The notes: a model not told the origin generated them from the sequence alone. Shown: positions 26,002 to 35,919, counted from the stretch's first letter. The stretch: DNA of 64,000 nucleotides from JAAUTY01 sp964397305 (GCA_964397305.1 CAYNIP010000013.1:33887-97886); one strand, 5' to 3'. Numbers and translations are program-made.

Positions 26002-26139
26002 ATGGACGCTGCCCTGTTGCTCGCAAAACTGCCTGAGGCCTACGCTATCTTTGATCCCCTAGTGGATGTGTTGCCCCTGATTCCGGTTTTCTTCCTGCTG
26101 TTGGCCTTTGTCTGGCAGGCGGCGGTTGGCTTCAAATAA
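26002..26139 (+). CDS. psbK: Photosystem II protein PsbK
   Basis: Small single-helix subunit of the photosystem II core, in the thylakoid membrane. 45 residues: a short leader MDAALLLA removed before the mature start KLPEAYAIFDPLVDVLPLIP, then the membrane helix and the conserved end FVWQAAVGFK. ATG 26002; longer in-frame readings run into tgt. Confidence 0.96.
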   Translation: MDAALLLAKLPEAYAIFDPLVDVLPLIPVFFLLLAFVWQAAVGFK

Positions 26140-26263
26140 GCGGCAAGGGTTGGCGCAAAATTTCGTCTCCCTTGGCTGCCGTGGATCTAGTCCTCTGGCT
26201 CCAGGTTGTCAGCAGACCTCGCTGCTGTCTTGTCCTTGACCCTGAGGGCTTGACTCCTGTGGA

Positions 26264-26286
26264 CTGAACCCTATGGATGGGTTCAG
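26264..26286 (+). terminator. Stem-loop downstream of psbK
   Basis: CTGAACCC and GGGTTCAG pair perfectly around a 7-base loop in the 297-base gap between psbK and the response regulator. There is no U-tract. The rest of the gap (26140-26436) shows no gene. Confidence 0.4.
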
Positions 26287-26436
26287 ATTCCCCAGCTTGG
26301 CGGTTCAAGGGGGGCTGTTGCTTGGCTCAGACTATTCCTGGGCTCAGCTTGTTGGCGGCCGCTCAAGTTCAGTGAGCGCCCTAGGGAGAAGGGTGCTAAG
26401 CTAGAGGGTAAGATTCAGTGCGAGCCTTACCCAATC

Positions 26437-27117
26437 ATGCCTCTCCTTATTCTGATCGCGGACGACAGCCTTGGTGTTCGTTTAGCGATTAGTGATTATT
26501 TGGAAATGCAGGGCTACGCAACGGTAGAAGCAGCCAATGGGGAAGAGGCGCTAGTACTGTTGGAAAGCTACCATCCTCATCTGCTGATTGCCGATATTCG
26601 GATGCCTCTCAAGGATGGCTATGCCTTAGTGAAGCAAGTGCGTCGCCGCCCGGAATTTCGTCTTTTGCCGGTGATTTTTCTGACGGAATGCGACAGCAAA
26701 GAGGAGCGAATTCGCGGCTATCAGACTGGCTGTGATCTCTATCTGCCAAAACCCTTTGAGATGGATGAGCTCGGGGCGATTGTTCGTAATCTACTGGAGC
26801 GAGCCCAAGCGGTTCAAACAGAAGTGCGTTTTTCTCCAAACGATTCCCCGGTTCTAGGCGGCCAGAGAGAGGAGGCGGCTACCACGGCTGTTTTGCCGGC
26901 TCTTCAGGAGCGGTTCGGGAGGCCGGAGTTCACGGACCGCGAGCATCAAGTTTTGGAGTTGCTGGTCATGGGGCTGTCTAATAATGACATGGGCGATCGC
27001 CTCCACCTGAGCCCGCGCACGGTGGAAAAGTACGTCAGCAGCCTGTTGCGGAAGACCGAGACGGTTAACCGCGCGGAATTGATCCATTTTGCCTTTACCC
27101 ATCAGTTGGTGCATTGA
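26437..27117 (+). CDS. Two-component response regulator, LuxR/NarL-type
   Basis: 226 residues. The receiver domain (LILIADDSLGVR, phospho-acceptor Asp in LLIADIRMPLKDGYALV, Thr in VIFLTE, Lys in YLPKPF) is joined by a variable linker to a LuxR-type helix-turn-helix (FTDREHQVLELLVMGLSNNDMGDRLHLSPRTVEKYVSSLLRKTETVNRAELIHFA). It should bind DNA when phosphorylated. No sensor kinase is adjacent, and the target genes are not evident. Confidence 0.93.
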   Translation: MPLLILIADDSLGVRLAISDYLEMQGYATVEAANGEEALVLLESYHPHLLIADIRMPLKDGYALVKQVRRRPEFRLLPVIFLTECDSKEERIRGYQTGCDLYLPKPFEMDELGAIVRNLLERAQAVQTEVRFSPNDSPVLGGQREEAATTAVLPALQERFGRPEFTDREHQVLELLVMGLSNNDMGDRLHLSPRTVEKYVSSLLRKTETVNRAELIHFAFTHQLVH

Positions 27118-27261
27118 GCAGTCTGGAACGGGCTCCGGCCTGGCTGCCTTCCGGGCCGCGTCAACCGGAGGCCCTGGGGGTTGGCTGCCAGCGCTTGAGG
27201 GCTCAAGCCCCCGGGGATCGTTGGGCTCCTCCTTAACGTAGGCTTTGACACAGCGCTCAGG

Positions 27262-28119
27262 GTGATTGTTATGGTCAACCTCAACCCTCCAGAGACTCTG
27301 CTACCCACGCCTCCGACGGCGGCCAAGCCCCGGTTTTGGCAGCGGCCTGGTTTGAGTTGGCTGGCTGGCTTCCTGTTTGGCTATATGTACCTGCCGATCC
27401 TGGTGCTGGGCTTCTATAGCTTCAACCGCTCGGCCTACAGTGCTGGCTGGGAAGGCTTTTCCTGGCGCTGGTATGCACGCCTGTTCGCCGACGGCCGCAT
27501 TCTGCGGGCCCTGGAAAATAGCTTGGTGGTTGCCCTGGCAGCGGTGGCAATGGCGGCGGTTTTGGGGACGCTCATGGCGGTAGGGCTGGCGAAATATCGT
27601 TTTCGGGGCAAGGGACTGTATCGGGGTCTCTCCTATCTGCCGCTGATTGTGCCGGACATCGCGATCGCCGTAGCAACCCTGGTCTTCCTTGCGGCTTTGG
27701 GGATTCCCCTCAGCCTCTGGACGATTGTGGCCTCCCACGGGGTCTTCTGCCTCGCCTATGTGGCAATTGTCGTTGCCTCGCGGCTGACAGCCCTCGATCC
27801 CCACTTGGAGGAGGCGGCTCTGGATCTCGGGGCGACGCCGACCCAGGCCTTTACGCGCGTGCTGCTGCCGGAACTGGCTCCGGCGATCGTGGCGGGCTGT
27901 CTGCTGGCCTTTGTGCTCAGCATGGATGACTTCCTGATCGCGAGTTTCACAGCCGGCACCGGGGCAACCACGCTGCCGATGGAGATCTTTAGCCGTATTC
28001 GCACGGGGGTCAAACCGGATATCAATGCCCTCAGTGTGCTGTTGATTCTGGCCTCGGGGGCGATCGCCTGCGTCGCCGAGTACCTGCGCTATCGCAGTAC
28101 CCAGCGACGCCAGGCCTGA
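27262..28119 (+). CDS. potC: Spermidine/putrescine-type ABC transporter permease PotC
   Basis: Inner-membrane permease of a polyamine-type importer. 285 residues, about six helices; the transport signature is EEAALDLGATPTQAFTRVLLPE, and the PotC-typical VLSMDDFLIASFTAG and MEIFSRIRTGVKPDINALS are present. GTG 27262 and ATG 27271 are both possible starts. The ATPase, PotB and binding-protein genes are not seen directly upstream, so the rest of the transporter is encoded elsewhere. Confidence 0.9.
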   Translation: MIVMVNLNPPETLLPTPPTAAKPRFWQRPGLSWLAGFLFGYMYLPILVLGFYSFNRSAYSAGWEGFSWRWYARLFADGRILRALENSLVVALAAVAMAAVLGTLMAVGLAKYRFRGKGLYRGLSYLPLIVPDIAIAVATLVFLAALGIPLSLWTIVASHGVFCLAYVAIVVASRLTALDPHLEEAALDLGATPTQAFTRVLLPELAPAIVAGCLLAFVLSMDDFLIASFTAGTGATTLPMEIFSRIRTGVKPDINALSVLLILASGAIACVAEYLRYRSTQRRQA

Positions 28120-28224
28120 GAGCCACTCTGCTAGGCCTTGGGTTACGCTAGATTAGCCGAGCGTTATTCCTGCCGGGACGCTCCAGCAAACCGACCCCCA
28201 AGGCCGGAGACTCGCAAACCCTCC

Positions 28225-29622
28225 TCAGCGCGCCTCCCCGCCAACCACAACCTCACGAATCCGGAGACTCGGCCCACCGCAGCCCACGGGCAGGCCGCTT
28301 TGGCCCCCCTTGCCACAGCCCCCCGACTCATCCCAATAAAAGTCGTCGCCAATTGCCTCAATATTGGCCAAGGTTTTGAACACATTGCCCGACAGGGTGA
28401 CATCCCGCACTGGCTCCGCCCGTTGCCCTTGGCGAATCATCCAGGCCTCCCCAGCGCTGAAGGTGAACATCTCCCCATTGGTCATGCCCCCCAGCCAATT
28501 GCGGGCATAGAGGCCGATGGGGATGTCGCTGCACAGATCCGCTACGGGCGTTTTGCCCCGCTCGATCCAGGTGTTGGTCATCCGCACGAGGGGGGGGTAG
28601 TGATAGTCCAGGCAGCGCGCATTGCCGGTCGGCTGTTCTCCCAACTTGCCCGCCGTCTCTCGGGAGTGCAGGCGGCCGACCAGTTCCCCATGGCGAATCA
28701 GTTGGGTTGTGGTGGCCGGCGTGCCTTCATCGTCGTATTGATAGCTACCCCGGTGGCCGACGGGGGCCGCGCCGTCCAAGATCTGTAGCTCCGGCGGCCC
28801 GAAGCGACGGCCGAGGCTCATCACTTCCAGGAGGTCTGGATTCTCATAGGCCATGTCAGCCTCGGATAGGTGGCCGAAGGCTTCATGGACAAAGAGGCCG
28901 GTCAAAATGGGGTCAATCACCACGGTGTAGGTGTCCCCTTTGACGGGCGGCAGCTCCAAGGCTGTCAGGGCCCGCTCTGCCGCGCCCCGCACCTGTTGAT
29001 CCAACTGGAGTAGATCATCGTAGCCGCGCCGGGAGCCGGTCGTTTCGCGGCCTGTCTGCACGAGGTCGCCTTGGCGAGCCGTTGCCGAAAAGCGCATTTC
29101 TAAATCGGACCAGGACTGCTCAATCAGTGCCCCATCGGAGGTGGCCAGCAGCACCTGCTGGTAGCTATCGCCGTAGCGGACGGCGGTGGTCGCAATACGG
29201 CGGCCGGTGCTACGGAGAATCTCATTGTAGCGATCGCACAGGGCCTTCTTCTCCGCCAGGGAAACTTGGCGCGGGTCGCGGCTGGTCAAGGGCAACTGAC
29301 AGACCGCCTGCACTGGCTCCACCGGAGCCAGCGTGGTCTCGTCATCCCCCACCCAGCGAGCGGCTTGCACGGCTGTTTCGACCTGACGGGCGAGGGACTC
29401 GAGGCGATTAAAGCTGGCAAACCCCCAACCGCCTCGGTAGCAGGCCCGCACTTGACCCCCGAGGGAGAGGCCTTCGCTGAGGGTTTCTACTTGGTCGCCC
29501 CGCAGTAAGATGCTGGTCCCTTCCGACTGTTCGAGGCGGATGGCGAGAAAATCGACGCGATCGCGATACTGCGCGATCAGGTCACTGAGCTGGTTACGGT
29601 AGTCCGCAAAGGCTGACGGCAT
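28225..29622 (-). CDS. tldD: TldD/PmbA family metalloprotease, TldD-like subunit
   Basis: 465 residues. TldD pairs with TldE (PmbA) to form a zinc protease that cleaves unfolded or modified peptides, including peptide natural products and antitoxins. The HExxxH zinc motif is visible as VHEAFGHLSEADM, followed by the conserved GSYQYDDEGTPATTTQLI and the C-terminal MTNGEMFTFSAGEAWMIR and GGCGKGGQSGLPVGCGGPSLRI. Only TldD carries the active metal site, and the TldE partner is not in this window. Confidence 0.92.
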   Translation of the reverse strand: MPSAFADYRNQLSDLIAQYRDRVDFLAIRLEQSEGTSILLRGDQVETLSEGLSLGGQVRACYRGGWGFASFNRLESLARQVETAVQAARWVGDDETTLAPVEPVQAVCQLPLTSRDPRQVSLAEKKALCDRYNEILRSTGRRIATTAVRYGDSYQQVLLATSDGALIEQSWSDLEMRFSATARQGDLVQTGRETTGSRRGYDDLLQLDQQVRGAAERALTALELPPVKGDTYTVVIDPILTGLFVHEAFGHLSEADMAYENPDLLEVMSLGRRFGPPELQILDGAAPVGHRGSYQYDDEGTPATTTQLIRHGELVGRLHSRETAGKLGEQPTGNARCLDYHYPPLVRMTNTWIERGKTPVADLCSDIPIGLYARNWLGGMTNGEMFTFSAGEAWMIRQGQRAEPVRDVTLSGNVFKTLANIEAIGDDFYWDESGGCGKGGQSGLPVGCGGPSLRIREVVVGGEAR

Positions 29623-29949
29623 GACGATCCCTTAAGGCTGGTTGCGATTGTGTCTCCTATTGTGAACGAGGATGGCCCGTTGAAAGCAGGCCAGGCAACG
29701 TTCGTCAACGGCTGACCGAGAAACCAGGGCTCTGGTGAGGCTGTGGGTGGGGGGTCGTGCCTCCAGCAGCCATGACCGACGCAACTGAAAGCCTCCTTAC
29801 CAGAGGGATTCAGCCAAGCATCATGACCCAATTTAAGCCCTACCTTAGTGGAAATACCAGCCCTGGGCTAGCCGCTTGGTTGCTGGAGAGTTCCCCAGGC
29901 CTGTAGAGCCAGGGGCCTCCCAGATTAGCAGCCCTGGCCTTGAGATCCC
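29623..29949. other. Gap between tldD and the amidase gene
   Basis: 327 bases on the upstream side of tldD and downstream of the amidase gene. GC-rich with short imperfect inverted repeats; no gene, RNA or clear promoter could be defended. Confidence 0.4.
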
Positions 29950-31749
29950 TTAGGGAGACTCGGGGGCCGCCGTAGCTTGGGTAAACCAGCGCTCCAGGCC
30001 ATCCGCGAGGGCGATCGCCAAGCGCTGTTGCTCCACCGGGTTGACAATCCATTCAAACTCCCAGGGGTTGATCATAAATCCCAGCTCCAAGAGAACCGAC
30101 GGGGCGATCTGCGGACGAGTGAGAGCCAGGTTGTTCCAAAACACGCCGTAGGCCGGCCGATCCAGGGTTTCGACTAGGTAATCATGCAGAAAGACGGCGA
30201 GATCATGGGCCTGGGTGTGATACCAAAACATGCCGATCCCAGCCGTGTTGAGGGCATCGCCGCTATCGGGCAGGGCATTGTAGTGAATCGAGAGGGCAAT
30301 ATCTGGCTGCCAGCGGGCGATCGCCGCCATGCGCTCCCGCAGCCCTAGGTCCACATCCGCTTCCCGCGTCATGTAGACGGTAGCCCCGCGCCGCTCCAGT
30401 TCCGCCCGCAGCAACTGAGAGAGCGTCAGGTTCACCGCCTTTTCTGGCAGCCCCGTCGGCCCCCGTGCCCCCAGCTCCGCGCCGCCGTGGCCGGGATCGA
30501 GGAGGATACGCGCCCCTTGGAGGCGATCGCCTGACAAGGCTGGGGGATGGCGCAGGGTCAGGATCAGGCTCGAGCCTTCATAGCGGAGGTCGTAGCCCCA
30601 TTGCTGGTCCGAGCGGAGATGAAAGGTGTAGCTCACTTGGCCGGGAGCCGACTGTTGCCAGTCCAGGCGCTCGATCCAGGGGTCTGGAGCCAGGCCGATC
30701 GTGTCTGTCTGGGCCGTCGTGTTGTAGAGGGTCAGGGTCAGCGATCGCGTCGCTTGGGTCACCGCCATGGGAACGGGCCCATCCAGGGGAAACATCACCT
30801 CGGTGGCCCCGGCTGTCCGGCGCGATCGCACACTCCGGATCGTCGCCTCCGGGGGAATCGCGCCCGGCAGCAGGCGCGTCTCCGCCGCCATAATCCAGCC
30901 GCCATAATCCAGCCGCAGCCAGTCCCCCTCGCGGCCCGTGACCCCGGCCCGCGTGCCACGCGGCAAGGGCGTCAGGCGCGAGTGGTTCGTACTAGGTCCC
31001 GTGCGAGCCACCCCCGCTTCGGCCGTGACTTCGATCACCGGCCGCTCTAGGGGAGCGAGAATCGTCACCGCTCCGGGGCCCGTCTGGGCCCCGTCCTGGC
31101 CCTGATAGCGGAGGCGGAACGTGGGGGGCCCCAGGGCGGCGGCCTGCTCGGCCTCAGCACAGGCGGCAAAGACCGTAACCTTGGCCACGGCGGTCGGGGC
31201 ATTGTCCGAGGTGAGGACGGCGGCATTGGCCGGTAACTGCACCAGCGGCGGCTGGGGGGCGAGGGGCAGGGTGAGGCCCGCCAGCTCAACGCTGACGGTG
31301 GCTCCAGCGGGGGCGATCGCCCGGAAGCAGAGCGGCTCCCCCACCAAGCGAGTAATGTCCCGAGCCGGTTGCAGGGAGTCCGGCGCAAACTGAGCCCCTA
31401 CCGGGGGCTGCGGCTGGTTGCTCACCCGGGTCACGGTAATCGTTTTCGTCTCTGGGCCCCAGCGGAGGGTAAATTGATTGGCCCCGAACCCTAGGGGAAA
31501 ACTGGGGGCAAAATGGCCCGCTGGGCTGCGCTCGAGGCGCTGGCCGTTAAGCGTCACCGCCGCCGTGGGGGGAGCTGTGCCAATGAAAAAGATCCGCTCG
31601 GCGCTGGTCCGGTGGCCATCGGGGGGATACACCAGCCGCAAGCTGTCAGCCGCCCGAACCGGAGCCGCTACAAGGGGCAGGCTGACGAGCAGGGCGGCTC
31701 CGAGGCCGAGCCACCAGGGCGAAAAAGTTACACGCATTCGTTTACTCAT
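29950..31749 (-). CDS. N-acetylmuramoyl-L-alanine amidase with AMIN-type domain
   Basis: Periplasmic zinc enzyme that cuts the amide bond between muramic acid and the stem peptide, needed for cell separation. 599 residues from ATG 31749. Order: signal peptide (WWLGLGAALLVSLPLVAAPVRAAD), Ig/SH3-like modules, an AMIN-like beta domain (GATEVMFPLDGPVPMAVTQATRSLTLTLYN), and the Amidase_3 domain from about residue 415 (ILLDPGHGGAELGARGP). Zinc and catalytic residues are visible: His in DPGHGG, Glu in PEKAVNL, His in SIHYNA, Glu in LLELGFM. Confidence 0.93.
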   Translation of the reverse strand: MSKRMRVTFSPWWLGLGAALLVSLPLVAAPVRAADSLRLVYPPDGHRTSAERIFFIGTAPPTAAVTLNGQRLERSPAGHFAPSFPLGFGANQFTLRWGPETKTITVTRVSNQPQPPVGAQFAPDSLQPARDITRLVGEPLCFRAIAPAGATVSVELAGLTLPLAPQPPLVQLPANAAVLTSDNAPTAVAKVTVFAACAEAEQAAALGPPTFRLRYQGQDGAQTGPGAVTILAPLERPVIEVTAEAGVARTGPSTNHSRLTPLPRGTRAGVTGREGDWLRLDYGGWIMAAETRLLPGAIPPEATIRSVRSRRTAGATEVMFPLDGPVPMAVTQATRSLTLTLYNTTAQTDTIGLAPDPWIERLDWQQSAPGQVSYTFHLRSDQQWGYDLRYEGSSLILTLRHPPALSGDRLQGARILLDPGHGGAELGARGPTGLPEKAVNLTLSQLLRAELERRGATVYMTREADVDLGLRERMAAIARWQPDIALSIHYNALPDSGDALNTAGIGMFWYHTQAHDLAVFLHDYLVETLDRPAYGVFWNNLALTRPQIAPSVLLELGFMINPWEFEWIVNPVEQQRLAIALADGLERWFTQATAAPESP

Positions 31750-31912
31750 CCCAGGGTTCCTGTCGAGCCAAGAGCCCTGACCGTCGCCGTCGTGCGGCGG
31801 TGGAGAAGGGCGGAGAGTTGCCCCGCTTTCTCGAGCGGCGGTGGGCCAAAGCGCTGTACTTAGCGGCATTATACCGCGTGGCGGCCAGGGAGCCGGCCTA
31901 GGCTCCGGGGAG

Positions 31913-32152
31913 GGGTGGACGAAAAAAAGCGCGGCTCCCCTGAATTTTGAGCGCTGGTTCCAGGAGCAGAGGGTCGCCCTCTATCGCTCCGCGACGCTAG
32001 CGCGAACAGCGTTACCGGGCCCTCATCCCCCGGCCCCTTCTCCCAAAGCTGGGAGCAGGGGAGTTAGAAGCCCCTCTCCCAAGTTGGGAGAGGGGTTGGG
32101 GTGAGGGTTTAGCTAATGAGCACCAACATCCCGCGCAAAATTTCGTTCACCC
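31913..32152 (+). mobile_element. Miniature inverted-repeat element, copy C
   Basis: 240 bases, starting GGGTGGACGAAAAAAAGCGC and ending with the inverted GGGTGAACGAAATTTTGCGC. The flanking 9-base repeats TCCGGGGAG (31904-31912) and CCCGGGGAG (32153-32161) differ at one base. The interior is about 90% like copy A. It separates the amidase promoter region from the 32.4-kb gene. Confidence 0.87.
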
Positions 32153-32418
32153 CCCGGGGAGAGCTGTTCAAGAATGTTCACACTTCGCCAGGGAGTCAGA
32201 GCCCCAAAGCTAAGATGATGGGGAGGGGAAGATTGTCTAGACGCAGTAAATTTTGGTCCGTCACTGCGGTTACACCCGTCGCCCGGTTGCCCGTCGGCCT
32301 GTCTGCCCAGGGGCTCTGAAAGCAGTGCGTCGTACCAGGATGGCTGCGGCCCAGGAGGCCGCTTCCCACCTTTTAACAATCTCTGGAGGGGTGATCGTGG
32401 CGATCGCCCTAGCGCTCG

Positions 32419-32682
32419 ATGAACAGCGTTTTAATGCACGATAAGTTTGTTAACAATCCCAGCTTTATTCGCAGTATGCTCTACGGGTTGCTGTTGTCCT
32501 GTCCCCTCGGAGGCAATCCCCGGGACTGCCAAGGCTTCGAGATCCGCTTGCTCCCCTTACCAAAGCGCATCCAGTGGCTGGAGTCTTGCTCAGCTGTAGA
32601 ATTGAAGACCCTCTATTTACAGCACCTTGAATGCTTGGAGTGTAAGCTCCAGCGAGAGGGGAAGGGCGAGATCCCGGCCTAG
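32419..32682 (+). CDS. Small cysteine-containing cyanobacterial hypothetical protein
   Basis: Up to 87 residues; an internal ATG at 32476 would give 68 (MLYGLLLSCPLGGNPRDCQG). The pattern CPLGGNPRDCQGFEIRLLPLPKRIQWLE...LYLQHLECLECKLQ resembles a family of short cyanobacterial proteins of unknown function with the same Cys-Pro-x-Gly-Gly-Asn-Pro-x-Asp-Cys core. The paired cysteines could bind metal. The stretch between copy C of the miniature element and this gene holds no other ORF of note. Confidence 0.6.
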   Translation: MNSVLMHDKFVNNPSFIRSMLYGLLLSCPLGGNPRDCQGFEIRLLPLPKRIQWLESCSAVELKTLYLQHLECLECKLQREGKGEIPA

Positions 32683-32841
32683 GGTCTGCTCCCGCCTCGC
32701 CTTCAGGCAGAGGCAAACCGGCCCTGGTCAGGACCGGAATAGAGCGGCCCACCGGCTCCGACACCATTCCGGCAAACGCGGGGATTTCAAGGGCCGGAAT
32801 TCTTGGCTGGCAAGGGTTGTGCGAGCCCTGAGTGACAGGCC

Positions 32842-33171
32842 CTAGGGCGCGGTGGCAAAGGAGTGACCGCAGCTACAGGTGCTGACTGCTTGGGGATTCT
32901 GGAAACGAAAGCCGCCGCCCATCAAGTCTTCGGCATAGTCCAAGCGTAGGCCTTGGAGGTAGGGGACACTCTCGGGGGCGATCGCAATCTGAATTCCCTC
33001 GCTAGCAACGGTGCGATCGCCCGTAACCGGGGCAGCGACCAGCTCAAGGACATAGTGCCAAGCCGCGCACCCCCCCGCTGCCACTCCGAGCCGGACGTAA
33101 CGCTGGGAGGGCCCGCGCAGCGTTTGCAGGCGGCGGATTTCACGGGCAGCGGGGGATGTTAGGGTGATCAT
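32842..33171 (-). CDS. HesB/IscA family iron-sulfur cluster protein
   Basis: 109-residue A-type carrier for iron-sulfur cluster assembly. The three conserved cysteines are in GGCAAWHYVLEL and the C-terminal CSCGHSF. The middle IAIAPESVPYLQGLRLDYAEDLMGGGFRFQNP is typical. It follows the cupin gene by 36 bases on the same strand. Subtype (IscA or SufA) cannot be settled. Confidence 0.92.
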   Translation of the reverse strand: MITLTSPAAREIRRLQTLRGPSQRYVRLGVAAGGCAAWHYVLELVAAPVTGDRTVASEGIQIAIAPESVPYLQGLRLDYAEDLMGGGFRFQNPQAVSTCSCGHSFATAP

Positions 33172-33207
33172 GAGCCACTCAACCAGGGGACCGGGAACTG
33201 GCGATCG

Positions 33208-33621
33208 CTAATTGCGCTCCCGCCGATAGTCATCCTGAAAGCGGATAATATCATCCTCACCCAGGTATTCGCCGTTCTGCACCTCAATAATCACCAGGTT
33301 GATCACCCCCGGATTCTCCAGGCGGTGAGCCGTGCATTGGGGCACATAGGTGGACTGGTTGCTGCCCAAGATCTCAATCTGGTCGCCACAGGTCACTTTT
33401 GCCGTGCCCGCCACGACGATCCAGTGCTCGCTACGGTGGTGGTGCATCTGCAAGCTCAAGCGGTGGCCGGGCCGAACCTCAATGCGCTTGATTTTGTAAC
33501 CCACGCCCTCTTCCAGAACCGTAAACGTGCCCCACGGTCGCTCCTCCGTGACCCCGGCCCCGTCGGCCGAGGAGGGGAAGGCCAGCGACGCCGCCGGAGC
33601 CATATCCTGTGCTTGAACCAT
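33208..33621 (-). CDS. Cupin protein, mannose-6-phosphate isomerase type II-like
   Basis: 137 residues, matching the C-terminal isomerase domain of bifunctional mannose-1-phosphate guanylyltransferase/isomerases: RPWGTFTVLEEGVGYKIKRIEVRPGHRLSLQMHHHRSEHWIVVAGTAKV, then QSTYVPQCTAHRLENPG and IEVQNGEYLGEDDIIRFQDDY. Metal ligands are the His-x-His cluster, Glu and the later His. It would interconvert fructose-6-P and mannose-6-P for cell-surface sugars. It lacks the nucleotidyltransferase half. Confidence 0.9.
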   Translation of the reverse strand: MVQAQDMAPAASLAFPSSADGAGVTEERPWGTFTVLEEGVGYKIKRIEVRPGHRLSLQMHHHRSEHWIVVAGTAKVTCGDQIEILGSNQSTYVPQCTAHRLENPGVINLVIIEVQNGEYLGEDDIIRFQDDYRRERN

Positions 33622-33849
33622 TGGTTACACTCCCAAATCCTTTAGAGTCGCCATCAGGCGCCGTCAAACGACGGTGAGCCCTGCCAGCCCGGATGCCTAC
33701 CGCTCCACCCTGAAGCGACCGGTTGGCCAGTCTCACCATCGCCAGCATAACAAAGGCGATCGCCCTAGCGCTGGCGATCGCCCCCGTCTCGCCAGACCAT
33801 TAACAACTCTTCACGCCGGTCCGCCCCAGCCTTTACCGCAACTTCACGC

Positions 33850-35919
33850 TCAGCGCTGGCGCTGCTGCACGGCGGCCTGACAGAGTTGCAGGTTCGAGTT
33901 CAGGGCGGCATCTTGTCGGCCCTTCTGCCAGAGCCGCTGAAAAATCACTGCGGCTTCCTCGCACTGGCCCGCGTTGTAGAGGCGGATCGCTTCCTCAAAC
34001 TGGCGGCGAGTTTGGGTCTTGAACACCTGCAAGGCCGGCGGGTCGGCCTCATAGATTTCAAACACGCCCACGGACTCCTGCTTGCCCTTGACCCGAATCG
34101 AGCCTAAGAAGCGGTGCAGGTAGCAATTGGGGTCTGCGAGCCGTGCGAGGGTCGCCTCGCTGAGCAGCACATTCACCCCAAAGCGCTTGGTGCAATCCTC
34201 GAGACGCGAGGCCAAGTTCACGGCATCGGCGATCACAGTGCTTTCCATGCGTTCCTGTTCGCCGATCGTGCCCAGCATCAGGCTGCCGTGGTGGAGGCCG
34301 ATGCCGATGGCGATCTCGGGGTAGCCGCGATCGCGATAGTCGCGGTTAAACTGCCGCACCTGCTGCTGCATTTCAATCGCCGCCCGCACCGCATCATCGG
34401 CACTGTGGGGAAATAGGGCCATCACCGCATCGCCGATGTACTTATCAATAAACCCGTGGTGCTTGCGAATCACCGGTCCGACCCGATGCAGGTAGGCATT
34501 GAGAAAGTTAAAGTTCTGCTCCGGGGTCATGCGCTCCGAGAGGGTGGTGAAGGAGCGAATATCCGAGAACAGTACCGTCATTTCCTGTTGCACCTGGTCG
34601 CCCAGTTGGACATGAATGATGCTCTCCTTGCCCAAGAACTGGAGAAACTCGTGGGGGACAAAGCGATCCGAGGCCGCGCTGTAGGCCTTGAGGTGGTTTT
34701 GGGCTTGGGTGAAGCGGCGGTCGAGAATGAAGGCGAGACCGACGACAAAGATCAGCATTCCCCAATAGAAAAGCTGGACATTGGGCAAGGCCAGGGAGGT
34801 GAGGAATACCACCAAGTCGTAGAGGGCGGCGAGCAAAAAGGCCCCCAATCCCCAGGTGAAAATCTTGGCCTCGCGATCGCCCGCGTGGGCCCGGGCGATC
34901 GCCAGGGCCATCAGCGTCAGGGCCATCAGCAAAATATTGAGGTGAGTCGGGTACAGGGCTAGCCGCCAGTCCAGGAGGCTACCGATCGTCAGAGCGATGG
35001 GCACATAGCCCAATTGCAGTTGCCAGAGGCGGCGGAGGAGGCGGCGCGGACCGGGGCCGAAGATTTGCTCCGAGAAGAAGCAGATGCTCGCGGGCAGCAG
35101 GTGAAACGCGGCATGATGCACATAGGTCCAGCTCAGCCCGTAGCCAAACAAGAGCCGCACCAACTGCGTCGGGCTCATGGTGTAGAGGCCGATCAGCAGC
35201 GACACGACGCCGAAGGAAACATAGGTTTTGTCAGCCTGCTTGGACAGGGCCACCACGAGGGGAAAGAGGCCGCAGAAAAGAAACAGAAAGCCGAAGGCCA
35301 GCCGCATGGCATCCGCTAGCACCAGTTGCCGCACCAAGTCGGCTTGGGACCCCAGGGTTGGCAGCCCTTCACCCCCGAGGGCGATCGTCGTGTGCCCCCC
35401 CGTGGCTATCCGGGCAAACAGCAGTTGGCCCGGATAGCCCGAGGGGAGGGGGACAATGGGAAAATACCCTTCACTGTGCAGTAGATTTCCCGCCGCATCC
35501 AGTTCCCGGCCCACCAAGAAGCGATCGCCCTGGAGGTAGAGATCCAGGAGGTCGGGCAGATCCCGCACATGAAGGCTGGGCTGCGGCCACGGCGTCTCGG
35601 GCAAGCGCACCGCCAACCAGACCACCGGGGTCCCGGCTGGCACCGCCAGCGTTCCCGGCAGTTCTAGGGACTGCCAGGCCGGGCCGAGGACCGTCTCCTC
35701 CGCCCACGCGGGGGTCCCCGCTGCTGTTAGGGGCGAATCCCCCCAGCGATAGTGCCACCCCTGCTCGAGGGGCAGGGGGGTGGCTAAGGGGGTGACAGAG
35801 GCCGGAGCCCGGAGGGGCGTGAGCAGCCCCAAGAGCAGCACGAGCCAACCGAGGCAGACGAAGATCGATAATCTCTCCGGGACGCTGCGCGAACGAGAAA
35901 GGCCCAGCCGCATGACCAT
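33850..35919 (-). CDS. Membrane adenylate/guanylate cyclase with 7TMR-DISM sensor
   Basis: 689 residues. A signal or first helix is followed by an extracytoplasmic sensory domain (7TMR-DISM extracellular type, about residues 45-195) and seven hydrophobic helices (about 205-410). The class III cyclase domain (about 445-620) has metal-binding aspartates in VLFSDIRSFTTLSERM and IDKYIGDAVMALF, and STVIADAVNLASRLED carries the transition-state residues. A helical tail with one TPR-like unit (FEEAIRLYNAGQCEEAAVIFQRL) ends the protein. Makes cAMP or cGMP in response to an outside ligand, not identified. Confidence 0.92.
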   Translation of the reverse strand: MVMRLGLSRSRSVPERLSIFVCLGWLVLLLGLLTPLRAPASVTPLATPLPLEQGWHYRWGDSPLTAAGTPAWAEETVLGPAWQSLELPGTLAVPAGTPVVWLAVRLPETPWPQPSLHVRDLPDLLDLYLQGDRFLVGRELDAAGNLLHSEGYFPIVPLPSGYPGQLLFARIATGGHTTIALGGEGLPTLGSQADLVRQLVLADAMRLAFGFLFLFCGLFPLVVALSKQADKTYVSFGVVSLLIGLYTMSPTQLVRLLFGYGLSWTYVHHAAFHLLPASICFFSEQIFGPGPRRLLRRLWQLQLGYVPIALTIGSLLDWRLALYPTHLNILLMALTLMALAIARAHAGDREAKIFTWGLGAFLLAALYDLVVFLTSLALPNVQLFYWGMLIFVVGLAFILDRRFTQAQNHLKAYSAASDRFVPHEFLQFLGKESIIHVQLGDQVQQEMTVLFSDIRSFTTLSERMTPEQNFNFLNAYLHRVGPVIRKHHGFIDKYIGDAVMALFPHSADDAVRAAIEMQQQVRQFNRDYRDRGYPEIAIGIGLHHGSLMLGTIGEQERMESTVIADAVNLASRLEDCTKRFGVNVLLSEATLARLADPNCYLHRFLGSIRVKGKQESVGVFEIYEADPPALQVFKTQTRRQFEEAIRLYNAGQCEEAAVIFQRLWQKGRQDAALNSNLQLCQAAVQQRQR

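Noticed and set aside
32627..32845. Plus-strand 72-codon frame after the 32.4-kb gene
   Set aside because: Arg/Ser-rich random-looking translation with no ribosome site.
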